Below are positions 27,048 to 35,725 of a stretch of DNA of 64,000 bases, one piece after another; position 1 is the first letter of the stretch, and every line of letters starts with the position of its first letter. Position numbers and translations under genes: made by a program. The notes under the pieces were generated by a model that searched no databases, was not told the origin of the DNA, and worked only from the letters and a program-made list of their open reading frames with translations. Source of the DNA: Brevundimonas sp. PAMC22021 (lineage in GTDB: Bacteria > Pseudomonadota > Alphaproteobacteria > Caulobacterales > Caulobacteraceae); contig NZ_CP080376.1 of assembly GCF_019443405.1 (NCBI RefSeq), positions 434,001 through 498,000 of the forward strand, given 5' to 3'.

Positions 27048-27478
27048 CCGCGCGGGGTGAACTTCCGGATCACGCCGGAAAAACTCATCAGCATTCGGTC
27101 GCCAGTGGTGATCTGGCCGCGCGCGAAGATCAGGCTCTTGCCCGCCTTGGTCACCTCGCCGGTCGCCTCGATCAACTCGCCGACGTAGGCGCCGTCGATA
27201 AAGGTCGAGTCCAGCTGGACTGTCACCCCCGAGGCCCCTTCCATTTCCTGATAGGCGATCTGGAACAAGGCGATGTCGGCGAAGGTCATCAGGCAGCCGC
27301 CGTGCATGCGCCCGCCGGCGTTCATGTGCTTCTGTTCGGCGCGAAACGCGCAGCGCATCCGCCCGTCCGGATCGGGCCGGCCGTAGAAGGGCCCCACCAC
27401 CACGTCGAAGGTGTCGTGGAGGTCGTAGGTCTGCCAGCCGGCGAACTCGCCTTCCTGAACGGTGATTTTGCGGGCCAT
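27044..27478 (-). CDS. PaaI-family hotdog thioesterase
   Basis: A 144-residue single hotdog domain. The key segment is HMNAGGRMHGGCLMTFADIALFQIAY, where the His-Gly-Gly after an N-x-x-G/Met turn is the PaaI thioesterase signature, followed by TVQLDSTFIDGAYVGELIEATGEVTKAGKSLIFARG. It would hydrolyse acyl-CoA esters; the acyl group is unknown. A longer frame upstream starts in the neighbour's antisense region. The last codon overlaps the convergent gene by four bases. Confidence 0.9.
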   Translation of the reverse strand: MARKITVQEGEFAGWQTYDLHDTFDVVVGPFYGRPDPDGRMRCAFRAEQKHMNAGGRMHGGCLMTFADIALFQIAYQEMEGASGVTVQLDSTFIDGAYVGELIEATGEVTKAGKSLIFARGQITTGDRMLMSFSGVIRKFTPRG

Positions 27479-27526
27479 GAGCCGTCGCGCCTTCTTCTTG
27501 CTCTCGCGGTGCAGCATATAGGCCGA

Positions 27527-27835
27527 ATGAGCGACCCGATCGAAACCGCAATCTTTGAAAAACTGTCCTCGCGCGAGCCGGGCAAGAGCATCTGCCCCTC
27601 CGAGGTCGCCAAGGACCTGCAGCCCGAGCAGTGGCAGCGGATGATGCCAAAGGTGCGCACCACCGCGCTGGGCCTGATGCGGCAGGGCCGGCTGACCATC
27701 ACCAAGAAGGGCAAGGCGGTGGACCCCGAGAACTTCAAGGGCGTGATCCGCCTGCGCCTGCCGACCGAGCAGGAAACGGCCGAGGCGCAGGCGCGCCGTC
27801 CGGTCGCCGCACCGGACGATGCCGACCTCGTCTGA
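27527..27835 (+). CDS. DUF3253 domain protein
   Basis: A 102-residue basic protein matching the DUF3253 pattern: DPIETAIFEKLSSREPGKSICPSEVAKDLQPEQWQRMMPKVRTTALGLMRQGRLTITKKGKAVDPENFKGVIRLRL. The arrangement resembles a winged helix, with a helix-turn around PSEVAKDL and a strand pair at ITKKGKAV. Function unknown. It overlaps the next gene by 17 bases and is divergent from the thioesterase gene. Confidence 0.82.
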   Translation: MSDPIETAIFEKLSSREPGKSICPSEVAKDLQPEQWQRMMPKVRTTALGLMRQGRLTITKKGKAVDPENFKGVIRLRLPTEQETAEAQARRPVAAPDDADLV

Positions 27836-28469
27836 TCTGCAGGCGGTCCTGTCGGACATCCGCGCCTGCCGCGCCTGCGCCGGGTTCCTGCCGCACGCGC
27901 CGCGTCCGGTGGTGATGGTGTCGCCCGAGACACGGCTGCTGATCTGTGGCCAGGCGCCCGGGCGGCGGGTGCATGAAAGCGGCCGGCCCTTCACCGATCC
28001 GTCCGGCGACCGTCTGCGCGACTGGTTGGGCGTCGACTACGAGACCTTCTATGGCGATCCGCGCATCGGGGTGGCGGCCCAGGCCTTCTGCTATCCGGGC
28101 ACGGCCCCAAAGGGCGGCGACCATCCGCCGCCGCCACGCTGCGCCACGCTATGGCGGCCCCGTCTGCTGGACGCCCTGCCCAAGATGGAGCTGACTCTGC
28201 TGGTCGGGGGCTATGCGCAGGCCTGGGCGCTGGGCGGGCGGGCGAAGGCGAACATGACGGAGACGGTCAGGGCCTGGCGCGACTACGGTCCCGACATCCT
28301 GCCGCTGCCGCACCCGTCGTGGCGCAACACCGCCTGGCTGAAGCGCAATCCCTGGTTCGAGGCCGAGGTGCTGCCCTATCTCCGCGGGCGCATCGCTCGC
28401 ATCCTTTTTCCCGCTCATCCCCGCGAAGACGGGGACCCAGCAGAGGCCGAACACGGAGCCCTGGTTTGA
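27819..28469 (+). CDS. Uracil-DNA glycosylase-like family protein
   Basis: A 216-residue UDG-superfamily protein. LLICGQAPGRRVHESGRPFTDPSGDRLRDWLG holds the GQAPG/Pro-Phe active-site loop, and PLPHPSWRN is the second, DNA-intercalating motif. A family member acting on small substrates or damaged DNA is likely; it is not clearly Ung. The final 20 residues (FPAHPREDGDPA...) are translated from the left arm of a palindromic repeat, so the native protein end was probably earlier. The stop overlaps the next start (TGATG). Confidence 0.8.
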   Translation: MPTSSDLQAVLSDIRACRACAGFLPHAPRPVVMVSPETRLLICGQAPGRRVHESGRPFTDPSGDRLRDWLGVDYETFYGDPRIGVAAQAFCYPGTAPKGGDHPPPPRCATLWRPRLLDALPKMELTLLVGGYAQAWALGGRAKANMTETVRAWRDYGPDILPLPHPSWRNTAWLKRNPWFEAEVLPYLRGRIARILFPAHPREDGDPAEAEHGALV

Positions 28470-28543
28470 TGCACGGATCGTTCCGCAGCCGCCTTGCGCC
28501 CAAAGCGTTGGGTTCCCGCCTTCGCGGGGACGAGCGGAAAAGG
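28403..28543. repeat. Imperfect inverted repeat across two gene ends
   Basis: Left arm 28403-28441 and right arm 28507-28543 are near reverse complements of each other, both built around ccccgcgaag and cttcgcgggg. Each arm is coding: the left for the end of the UDG-like protein and the right for the start of the lipoprotein hydrolase. Confidence 0.75.
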
Positions 28544-29560
28544 AAGGCGCCGATCCTTGCGGCCGCCGCCCTGTGTCTGACTTTGTCCGCCTGCGCGACG
28601 CCCTATGTGCAGCCGCCGTTGACGCCGCCGCAGGACTTCGCGGGCGCAGGCGTGGACGACCGCTTCCTCCTCATGGACGACGGCGCGCGCCTGCCGCTCC
28701 TGCGCTGGTCGCTGGCGCAGGGCGAACCGTGGGCGGTGATCGTCGCGCTGCACGGCATGAACGATCACGACGCCTCCTTCCGCCTCGCCGGCCCGTGGTG
28801 GGCGGAACAGGGCGTCGAGACCTGGGCCTACGATCAGCGGGGCTTTGGCCAGGCGCCCGGACGCGGCCGCTGGGCGGGCGAAGCGCGAATGACCGAGGAC
28901 CTGCGCACCGCCGTGGCGCTCGCGCGCGCCGCGCACCCTCGCGCTATCGTCGCCGTCGTCGGCGAGAGCATGGGCGGATCGGTGGCGACCGCCGCCTTCG
29001 GCTCGGACCGGCCGCCGGACGCCGACCGGGTGGTGCTGCTGGCGCCCGGCGTCTGGGGCTGGTCGTCGCAAGGCTGGCTGAACAGCGCGGCGCTGTCGGT
29101 CGCCGCGCGCATGGCCGGCGGCTATGCGGCCGAGGCGCCCGACTTCATCGCGCGCCGCATCCGCGCCTCCGACAATGAGCTGGAGCTGATCCGCAACGGC
29201 CGCGATCCCGACAGCATCCTGGCGACGCGCTTTGACGCCATCTATGGCCTGGTCGGCCTGATGGAGACCGCCTCCAGACGGCTGGGCGACATCCGCACGC
29301 CGGCCATCCTGATGTACGGCGCACACGACCAGATCGTGAAGCCGGGTCCGATGAAGCGGGCGCTGGAGCGATTGCCGGCGTCGGCGACCCTGCGCACCGC
29401 CTGGTATCCGGATGGATGGCACCTGCTGAACCGGGACCTTCAGGCCGAGGTCGTCTATCGCGACGTGCTGGCCTTCCTGCGCGCGCCAGATGGGTCCCTG
29501 CCGTCCGGCGCGACGCCCGTATTGCCGCATCTTGAGGACCCCGCCTCGCCACAAAGGTAA
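28469..29560 (+). CDS. Alpha/beta hydrolase lipoprotein (lysophospholipase-like)
   Basis: A 363-residue hydrolase. After a basic start comes a hydrophobic signal with lipobox LTLSAC, so it is likely a lipoprotein made by Lgt. The hydrolase has LHGMND, the nucleophile elbow GESMGG, acid MYGAHDQIV and His in DGWHLLN, most like monoacylglycerol lipases or lysophospholipases. Residues about 12-24 (ALGSRLRGDERKR) come from the right arm of a palindromic repeat, so the N-region before the signal is probably recent. It ends 86 bp before fliF. Confidence 0.85.
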   Translation: MHGSFRSRLAPKALGSRLRGDERKRKAPILAAAALCLTLSACATPYVQPPLTPPQDFAGAGVDDRFLLMDDGARLPLLRWSLAQGEPWAVIVALHGMNDHDASFRLAGPWWAEQGVETWAYDQRGFGQAPGRGRWAGEARMTEDLRTAVALARAAHPRAIVAVVGESMGGSVATAAFGSDRPPDADRVVLLAPGVWGWSSQGWLNSAALSVAARMAGGYAAEAPDFIARRIRASDNELELIRNGRDPDSILATRFDAIYGLVGLMETASRRLGDIRTPAILMYGAHDQIVKPGPMKRALERLPASATLRTAWYPDGWHLLNRDLQAEVVYRDVLAFLRAPDGSLPSGATPVLPHLEDPASPQR

Positions 29561-29566
29561 ACAGCC

Positions 29567-29582
29567 TTAACGCGCCATTTAC
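29567..29582 (+). promoter_or_regulatory. CtrA-like box upstream of fliF
   Basis: TTAA-N7-TTTAC, one mismatch to the CtrA consensus, lies 65 bases before the fliF GTG. CtrA activates fliF in Caulobacter, starting the flagellar cascade. It sits directly after the preceding gene's stop. Confidence 0.68.
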
Positions 29583-29646
29583 CACCCGGGCGGCAGTTTC
29601 TGCCTAGCGGGGCGCTTGAACGGCCCGCCAGTCTTTTGAGGGTGGC

Positions 29647-31287
29647 GTGGGCGGCTTCACGGCGGCGTTGCAGAAGTTCGGGATCGGCCGCCTGGCCGCG
29701 GTGCTGGGCGTGGCCGCCGGCGTCGCGGCCGTGCTGGTCGCCGTGATGCTGCGCGTCGGCCAGGCGCCGGACGCCCTGCTGTATTCCAACCTGGACCTGA
29801 AGGAAGCCGGCGAGATCACCTCGGCGCTGGATCAGTCCGGCATCAAATATTCGTCCAAGGGCGACGGCTCCACCATCATGGTCAACCGCGACCAGGTGGG
29901 CGAGGCGCGGCTGATGCTGGCCGGCAAGGGGCTCGTGACCTCCGGCTCGGTCGGCTACGAAATCTTCGACAACCAGTCGATCCTAGGCCAGACCGAGTTC
30001 CAGCAGCAGCTGAACGAGCAGCGTGCGCTGCAGGGCGAGCTGTCGCGCACCATCATGTCGATGCGCGGCATCACCGCCGCCCGCGTGCACATCACCATGC
30101 CGCGCCGCGAGATGTTCTCCACCGCCGCCGCCGACCCGACGGCCGCCGTCCTGGTGGGCCTGGGCGGGCGCGACCTGTCGGCCGATCAGGTGCGGGCGAT
30201 CCGAAACCTGGTGGCCTCCTCGGTGCCGAACCTGAAGCCCGATCGGGTCACCGTGGCCGACGAGACCAATCGCACGCTTGCCGCCGGCAGCGAGGACCAG
30301 GGCTTCGGCGGCAAGTCGGCCGAAGAGGCCAAGGGCAACACCGAGGCCCAGATGCAGGCCCGCATCAAGGACATCGTCGAAGGCGTAGTCGGTGTCGGCG
30401 CCGCCCGCGTGCAGGTCACGGCCGATATCGACCACAGCCGCTCCACTACCCAGGAACAGAAGTTCGACCCGGACGGTCAGGTGGTGCGCTCGACCTCCGC
30501 CAACGGCTCGCAGTCCCAGGACACGACCGGCCAGGCCGATGGCGGCGTCACCGCGACCAACAACATCCCCGGCGGCGAGGCGCCGGCGCAGACGCCGATC
30601 GGCTCCACCAACTCGGAAAACACCGAGACCACCAACTACGAGATATCCAACACCACCACCACGACGACGCGCGAGCCGGGCGAGGTCAAGAAGCTGGCCG
30701 TGGCCGTGGCCGTGGACGGCAAGTGGACGCCCGCCGCCGACGGCAAGGGCGAGCCCACCTACGCCGCGCGCACGCCCGAAGAGATCGCGCAGATCAAGTC
30801 GCTGGTCGCCGCCGCCGTCGGCATCGACGAAGCGCGCGGCGACAAGATCGAGGTCGTCAACGTGCGCTTCAATCGCGACAGCGGCATCGAGGGCGACCTG
30901 TCCGGCGCCTCCAAGATGTTCGACTTCGGCAAGGACGACATCATGCGGGCGGTGGAGCTGCTGGTGCTGTTCGTCACCGGGCTCCTGCTGATCTTCTTTG
31001 TGTTGCGGCCGCTGCTGAAGACGGCCTCGGGCGGCGCGAACGTCCCGGCCCTGGTCGGGGCCAAGGGCGTCCCGGTCACTCAGGTCCAGACCACGGTGAT
31101 CGGCCCTGACGGCCAGCCGCAACTGGTCCAGCTGCCCGGCCCGGCCTCCGAGATGGAGCAGCGCATCGACATCGCCCGCATCGAGGGACAGGTGAAGGCC
31201 TCCTCGGTCAAAAAGGTCGCCGACTTCGTCCAGTCGAACCCCGATGACGCCGCCGGCATCCTGCGCACCTGGGTGGCGGAAGGCTGA
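29647..31287 (+). CDS. fliF: Flagellar MS-ring protein FliF
   Basis: FliF (546 residues) forms the inner-membrane MS ring. Membrane segments are at about residues 14-34 and 437-460, with the periplasmic ring-building domains between them, including [28 protein letters not shown] sequence (here starting GELSRTIM). A Thr/Asn-rich low-complexity stretch (about 300-345) interrupts the periplasmic part. The C-terminus carries the FliG-binding tail ([19 protein letters not shown]). The start is GTG at 29647 with GAGG four bases before. The stop overlaps fliG by one base. Confidence 0.96.
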   Translation: MGGFTAALQKFGIGRLAAVLGVAAGVAAVLVAVMLRVGQAPDALLYSNLDLKEAGEITSALDQSGIKYSSKGDGSTIMVNRDQVGEARLMLAGKGLVTSGSVGYEIFDNQSILGQTEFQQQLNEQRALQGELSRTIMSMRGITAARVHITMPRREMFSTAAADPTAAVLVGLGGRDLSADQVRAIRNLVASSVPNLKPDRVTVADETNRTLAAGSEDQGFGGKSAEEAKGNTEAQMQARIKDIVEGVVGVGAARVQVTADIDHSRSTTQEQKFDPDGQVVRSTSANGSQSQDTTGQADGGVTATNNIPGGEAPAQTPIGSTNSENTETTNYEISNTTTTTTREPGEVKKLAVAVAVDGKWTPAADGKGEPTYAARTPEEIAQIKSLVAAAVGIDEARGDKIEVVNVRFNRDSGIEGDLSGASKMFDFGKDDIMRAVELLVLFVTGLLLIFFVLRPLLKTASGGANVPALVGAKGVPVTQVQTTVIGPDGQPQLVQLPGPASEMEQRIDIARIEGQVKASSVKKVADFVQSNPDDAAGILRTWVAEG

Positions 31288-32321
31288 TGGCCAAGCTCGT
31301 CACCAAGAAGGCGGCGGTCGAGGACGCCAACAAGCTGACGGGGCCGGAGAAGGCCGCCGTGATCCTGCTGGCGCTGGGCGAGGACCACACCCAGCTGTGG
31401 GAGCGGCTGGACGACGAGGAGGTCAAGGAAATCTCCCAGGCCATGGCCACGCTCGGCACCGTCACGGCGGAAGCCGTCGAGGCGCTGATGATCGAGTTCG
31501 TCTCCGGCCTGGCTGGCTCGGGCGCGGTGATGGGCTCCTATGAGCAGACGCAAAGGCTGCTGGCCGCCTTCTTGCCGGAAGACCGCGTCGCCGGCCTGAT
31601 GGAAGAGATTCGCGGTCCCGCCGGTCGCACCATGTGGGACAAGCTCGGCAATGTGAACGAGGCCGTTCTCGCCAACTATCTGAAGAACGAATATCCGCAG
31701 ACGGTCGCGGTGGTGTTGTCCAAGGTGCGCTCCGATCACGCGGCGCGCGTGCTGACAGCCCTGCCCGAAGACTTCGCGCTGGAATGCGTCCAGCGGATGC
31801 TGCGCATGGAGCCGGTGCAGCGCGAAATCCTCGACAAGATCGAGCAGACGCTTCGCACCGAATTCATGTCCAACCTGGCCCGCACCTCCAAGCGCGACAG
31901 CCACGAGATGATGGCCGACATCTTCAACAGCTTCGACCGTCAGACCGAGGCGCGCTTCATCGGCGCGCTGGAAGAGCGCAACCGCGACGCCGCCGAGCGC
32001 ATCCGCGCCTTGATGTTCGTGTTCGAGGACCTGTCCAAGCTGGACCCCGGCGGTGTCCAGACGCTGCTGCGCGCGGTTGAAAAGGACCAGCTGGGCCTGG
32101 CGCTGAAGGGCGCCTCGGAATCGCTGCGCGAAATGTTCTTCTCCAATATGAGCGAGCGCGCCTCCAAGATCATGCGCGAGGACATGGAGTCGATGGGGCC
32201 GGTGCGCCTCAAGGACGTCGACAACGCCCAGATGGCCATGGTGCAGGTCGCCAAGGACCTGGCCGCGCGCGGCGACATCATGCTGGCCGGCCAGGGCCAG
32301 GACGACGAGCTGATCTACTGA
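31287..32321 (+). CDS. fliG: Flagellar motor switch protein FliG
   Basis: FliG (344 residues) of the rotor switch. The N-domain ([21 protein letters not shown]) binds FliF. The middle EHPQTVA-like region ([18 protein letters not shown]) binds FliM and FliN, and the C-domain carries the charged torque helix region ([32 protein letters not shown]). Starts on the last base of the fliF stop and is followed by flbE after 1 bp. Confidence 0.97.
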   Translation: MAKLVTKKAAVEDANKLTGPEKAAVILLALGEDHTQLWERLDDEEVKEISQAMATLGTVTAEAVEALMIEFVSGLAGSGAVMGSYEQTQRLLAAFLPEDRVAGLMEEIRGPAGRTMWDKLGNVNEAVLANYLKNEYPQTVAVVLSKVRSDHAARVLTALPEDFALECVQRMLRMEPVQREILDKIEQTLRTEFMSNLARTSKRDSHEMMADIFNSFDRQTEARFIGALEERNRDAAERIRALMFVFEDLSKLDPGGVQTLLRAVEKDQLGLALKGASESLREMFFSNMSERASKIMREDMESMGPVRLKDVDNAQMAMVQVAKDLAARGDIMLAGQGQDDELIY

Positions 32322-32322
32322 C

Positions 32323-32970
32323 ATGACCCCTCGTCCCTTCATCTTCGACACCGAGTTCGACGCCTCCGGCGAGGTCGTCACCCCGTCCGCCTGGAAGCCA
32401 GCCAAGCGCACCTATCTGCCCGCCGAGGTCGACGCCCTGGTCGCGCAAGCCCGGCTGGAGGCGCGTCATCAGGCGCTGGACGAGGTCGAGAACCTGCGCG
32501 CCATGGCCCTGAACGCGGTGGCGCAGAGCGTGGCGCAGGCCATGCCGGCGCTTCAGTCGGCGGCCCAGGCGCACCGCGAGCAGTCCGCCGACCTGGCGCT
32601 CGCCGCCGCGCGCGCCATCGCCGGCTCGGCGCTGGATCGCTATCCGCTGGCGCCGCTGAAGGCCGCGCTGGAGATGCTGGCGCAGGAGATCGACGCCTCG
32701 CCGCGCCTGGTGATCCGCGCCTCCGGCCTGGACGAGGCCGCCCGCGAGACCATCACCGACGCTGCCGCGTCCGGAGGCTTCACCGGCGTCATCGCCTTCC
32801 GTGACGAGCCCGGCCTGTCCGCCGCTGCGTTTCAACTGGAATGGGCGGATGGCCGCGCCGAGCATGACCCCTCAGCCTCCGCTGCCCGCGTGACCGAAGC
32901 CCTGACGGCGGCGCTGGCCGCCGAGGCCGGCCACGCCGAACCGCTTTCCTCCGCCCGGAGCGCCTACTGA
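32323..32970 (+). CDS. flbE: FliH-like flagellar assembly protein FlbE
   Basis: A 215-residue protein between fliG and fliN, the position of flbE in the Caulobacter fliF operon. It has an N-terminal FIFDTEFDASGEV segment, an Ala/Gln/Glu-rich helical middle (about 45-110, likely coiled-coil) and a C-terminal domain with FQLEWADGRAEHDP. FliH-type proteins bind and regulate the export ATPase. Sequence alone gives modest support; operon position gives most of it. Start one base after fliG; stop shares a base with fliN. Confidence 0.85.
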   Translation: MTPRPFIFDTEFDASGEVVTPSAWKPAKRTYLPAEVDALVAQARLEARHQALDEVENLRAMALNAVAQSVAQAMPALQSAAQAHREQSADLALAAARAIAGSALDRYPLAPLKAALEMLAQEIDASPRLVIRASGLDEAARETITDAAASGGFTGVIAFRDEPGLSAAAFQLEWADGRAEHDPSASAARVTEALTAALAAEAGHAEPLSSARSAY

Positions 32971-33299
32971 TGTCCGACACCTTCGCCCTGGAAGAATTCG
33001 GCGACTCGACCGCCCTGGCCACGACGGACGCGCCCGGCGACAAGACGGCCGCCGACCTGGCCCCCGTGTTCGACGTGCCGGTCAATATCTCGGCGGTGCT
33101 GGGCAAGTCGCACATGTCGGTCGCCCAGCTGCTGAAGCTCAACAAGGGTTCGGTGCTGGAGCTGGACCGCAAGGTCGGCGAGGCCATCGACATCTTCGTC
33201 AACAACCGCCTGGTCGCGCGCGGCGAGGTCGTCGTGATCGACGACCGCCTGGGCGTCACCATGACGGAAATCATCAAGACCGAGGAAACGGGCGCCTGA
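32970..33299 (+). CDS. fliN: Flagellar motor switch protein FliN
   Basis: FliN (109 residues), part of the C-ring. After an acidic, Ala/Thr-rich N-terminus comes the SpoA-type domain, VFDVPVNISAVLGKSHMSVAQLLKLNKGSVLELDRKVGEAIDIFVNNRLVARGEVVVIDDRLGVTMTEI in pattern, which is diagnostic. Start overlaps the flbE stop (TGATG). A 69-bp gap with a strong ribosome site (aaggagga) then leads to flbD. Confidence 0.96.
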   Translation: MSDTFALEEFGDSTALATTDAPGDKTAADLAPVFDVPVNISAVLGKSHMSVAQLLKLNKGSVLELDRKVGEAIDIFVNNRLVARGEVVVIDDRLGVTMTEIIKTEETGA

Positions 33300-33368
33300 A
33301 GCGATGCCGCGCAGGCATTGCGCAGCAAAGTGACGGCGACCGACGGTAAGGCTTAAGGAGGAAGACCG

Positions 33369-34781
33369 ATGCGGCTTCTGGTGGTGGGCAGGCTTTCGGG
33401 CCAGCTGGCGACGGCGGTGAAGATGGCCATGGCGCACGGCGCCCAGGTCAACCATGTCGAGCGCGCGGATCAGGCGACCGAGCAACTGCGGCGCGGGCAG
33501 GGGGCCGACCTGCTGATGGTCGACTATCGCCTGGATATCGCCTCGCTGATCTCGGCCAACGAGAATGAGCGGATCACCGTGCCGGTGGTGGCATTTGGCG
33601 TCGACGCCGACGCCCGCGAGGCCGCCGCCGCCATCAAGGCCGGCGCCAAGGAGTTCATCCCCCTGCCGCCGGACGCCGACCTGATCGCGGCGGTGCTGTC
33701 GGCGGTGGCCGACGACGAAAAGCCGATGATCTCGGCCGATCCGTCGATGAAGGCGGTGATCGGCCTGGCCGACCAGGTCGCGCGCTCGGAAGCCTCCATC
33801 CTGATCACCGGCGAAAGCGGCGTCGGCAAGGAGGTGATGGCCCGCTATCTGCACCAGAACTCGCGCCGGGCGGAAAAGCCGTTCATCAGCGTCAACTGCG
33901 CCGCCATCCCCGACAACCTGCTGGAATCCGAACTGTTCGGACATGAGAAGGGCGCCTTCACCGGCGCCGTGGCGCGTCGCATCGGCAAGTTCGAGGAAGC
34001 GGACGGCGGCACCCTGCTGCTGGACGAAGTCACCGAGATGGACGCCCGGCTCCAGGCCAAGCTGCTGCGCGCGATCCAGGAGCGGGTGATCGACCGCGTG
34101 GGCGGCTCCAAGCCCGTGTCGGTCAACATCCGCATCATCGCCACATCGAACCGCGACCTGAACCGGGCCGTTTCGGAGGGCGTGTTCCGCGAGGACCTGC
34201 TGTACCGGCTGAACGTGGTCAACCTGCGCCTGCCGTCCCTGCGCGAAAGGCCGGGCGACATCTCTGTGCTGGCCGATCATTTCGTCAAGAAATACGCCGC
34301 CGCCAATGGCGTTGCGCCGCGTCCCCTGTCGACAGACGCCCGCCGCGCCGTGGTCGCCCACCGCTGGCCGGGCAATGTGCGCGAGCTGGAAAACGCCATG
34401 CACCGCGCAGTGCTGCTGGCGGTCGGGCCCGAGATCGACGCCGACGCCATCCGCCTGCCGGACGGCCGTCCGTTGCAGACGATCCCGGGCTCGGCGGCCG
34501 CGCCGCAGCCTGTCGCCTCCACCTATGACGCCGGACCCGCCGGACGCGCGGCGCAGGCCGCCGACGCCGTCACCCGTTCCTTTGTCGGCCAGACGGTGGC
34601 GGCGATGGAAAAGACCCTGATCCTGGACACCCTCAGCCACTGCCTGGGCAACCGCACCCATGCGGCCAACATCCTGGGCATCTCCATCCGCACGCTGCGC
34701 AACAAGCTGAACGAATACGCCGACGAGGGCACGCCCATTCCCGCGCCTCAATCCGGCGTCGCCGCCGGCTACGCGGCTTAA
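33369..34781 (+). CDS. flbD: Sigma54-dependent flagellar regulator FlbD
   Basis: A 470-residue NtrC-family activator. The N-terminal receiver-like domain is degenerate: it opens MRLLVVGRLSG without the acidic pair that normally holds Mg2+, although an Asp52 remains. The AAA+ domain has Walker A GESGVGKE (148-155) and the sigma54-contacting GAFTGA (195-200). The C-terminal Fis-type helix-turn-helix is HAANILGISIRTLRNKL. Degenerate receivers are typical of FlbD, whose activity is set by FliX in Caulobacter. It drives the sigma54 hook and flagellin classes. TAAGGAGGA gives a strong ribosome site. Confidence 0.94.
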   Translation: MRLLVVGRLSGQLATAVKMAMAHGAQVNHVERADQATEQLRRGQGADLLMVDYRLDIASLISANENERITVPVVAFGVDADAREAAAAIKAGAKEFIPLPPDADLIAAVLSAVADDEKPMISADPSMKAVIGLADQVARSEASILITGESGVGKEVMARYLHQNSRRAEKPFISVNCAAIPDNLLESELFGHEKGAFTGAVARRIGKFEEADGGTLLLDEVTEMDARLQAKLLRAIQERVIDRVGGSKPVSVNIRIIATSNRDLNRAVSEGVFREDLLYRLNVVNLRLPSLRERPGDISVLADHFVKKYAAANGVAPRPLSTDARRAVVAHRWPGNVRELENAMHRAVLLAVGPEIDADAIRLPDGRPLQTIPGSAAAPQPVASTYDAGPAGRAAQAADAVTRSFVGQTVAAMEKTLILDTLSHCLGNRTHAANILGISIRTLRNKLNEYADEGTPIPAPQSGVAAGYAA

Positions 34782-34786
34782 GGCGA

Positions 34787-35725
34787 ATGACCAACCGCGC
34801 CGACCGCAGGGGCGTGCTGACCGGCCTCGTCCTTCTGGGGCTGGGCGCCTGCCGTCGCGCGCCCGAGCGGCGGGAATCGGCGGTGCAGCCGCCCCAGCCG
34901 CCGGCCGTGATCGACCTGTCGGATCTGGAGCGCATGCATGGCGGGCGCATCGGCCTGGCGGCGTCGGAACGGCGCGCGGTCGCCTGGCGCGGCGACGAGC
35001 GGTTCAGCTATTGCTCGACGTTCAAGCTGTTCCTGGCCGCCTGCGTGCTGGAGCGGGTCTCGCGCGAGCAGGAGACCCTGGATCGCCCCGTCGATGTCAC
35101 GGCCGGGGACATCCTGCCCCATTCGCCGACGACCGAGGGGGCGGTCGGCCGGACCCTGACCATCTCCGAACTGGCCCAGGCCACGGTCGAGCTGTCGGAC
35201 AACGCCGCCGCCAACATTCTGGTCCGCGAGATCGGCGGCCTGGACGTGCTGCGCGCCTGGTATCGCGCCATGGGCGACGAGACCACCTCCATCGACCGGC
35301 TGGAGCCCGAACTGAACGTCCCTGATGGCGTCAAGGACACCACGACCGCGAACCAGACGGTTCAGAACCTGAACTGGATGGAAGAAACCTACCGCCCCTT
35401 CACCTTCCAGTCGCCGCACCGGCCGCTTTGGGACTGGCTGATCGACAGTCCGACAGGCCGCGGACGCATTCGCGCCGGCGTGCCGAACGGCTGGACCGTG
35501 GCGCACAAGACGGGGACGGGGCCGACCGGCCAGACCAATGACGTCGGTTACGCCTATGCGGCCACCGAACTGCCGGTGCGGATCGCCGTCTACTACGACG
35601 CGCCCGAAAGCCTTGCGGCTGAAGAGCGCGAGGCGGTGGTCGCCGAGGCGACGCGGCGCGCGCTGGCGGCGCTCGGCCATGCCGGGCCTGACGACGCCCC
35701 GGTCGAACAGGGCGCCGCCGCGTGA
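34787..35725 (+). CDS. Class A beta-lactamase, predicted lipoprotein
   Basis: A 312-residue serine beta-lactamase with all class A motifs: S77-x-x-K80 (CSTFK), SDN at 137-139, E173-x-x-L-N177 and KTG at 241-243. The N-terminus has RADRRG, then a hydrophobic stretch ending LLGLGAC, so it should be a lipoprotein (Cys22), possibly Tat-exported. It begins 5 bp after flbD and its stop overlaps the flhA start (GTGA), so it belongs to the flagellar transcript and is probably translationally coupled. Its presence inside a flagellar operon is unexpected. Activity is expected from the motifs; spectrum is unknown. Confidence 0.93.
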   Translation: MTNRADRRGVLTGLVLLGLGACRRAPERRESAVQPPQPPAVIDLSDLERMHGGRIGLAASERRAVAWRGDERFSYCSTFKLFLAACVLERVSREQETLDRPVDVTAGDILPHSPTTEGAVGRTLTISELAQATVELSDNAAANILVREIGGLDVLRAWYRAMGDETTSIDRLEPELNVPDGVKDTTTANQTVQNLNWMEETYRPFTFQSPHRPLWDWLIDSPTGRGRIRAGVPNGWTVAHKTGTGPTGQTNDVGYAYAATELPVRIAVYYDAPESLAAEEREAVVAEATRRALAALGHAGPDDAPVEQGAAA

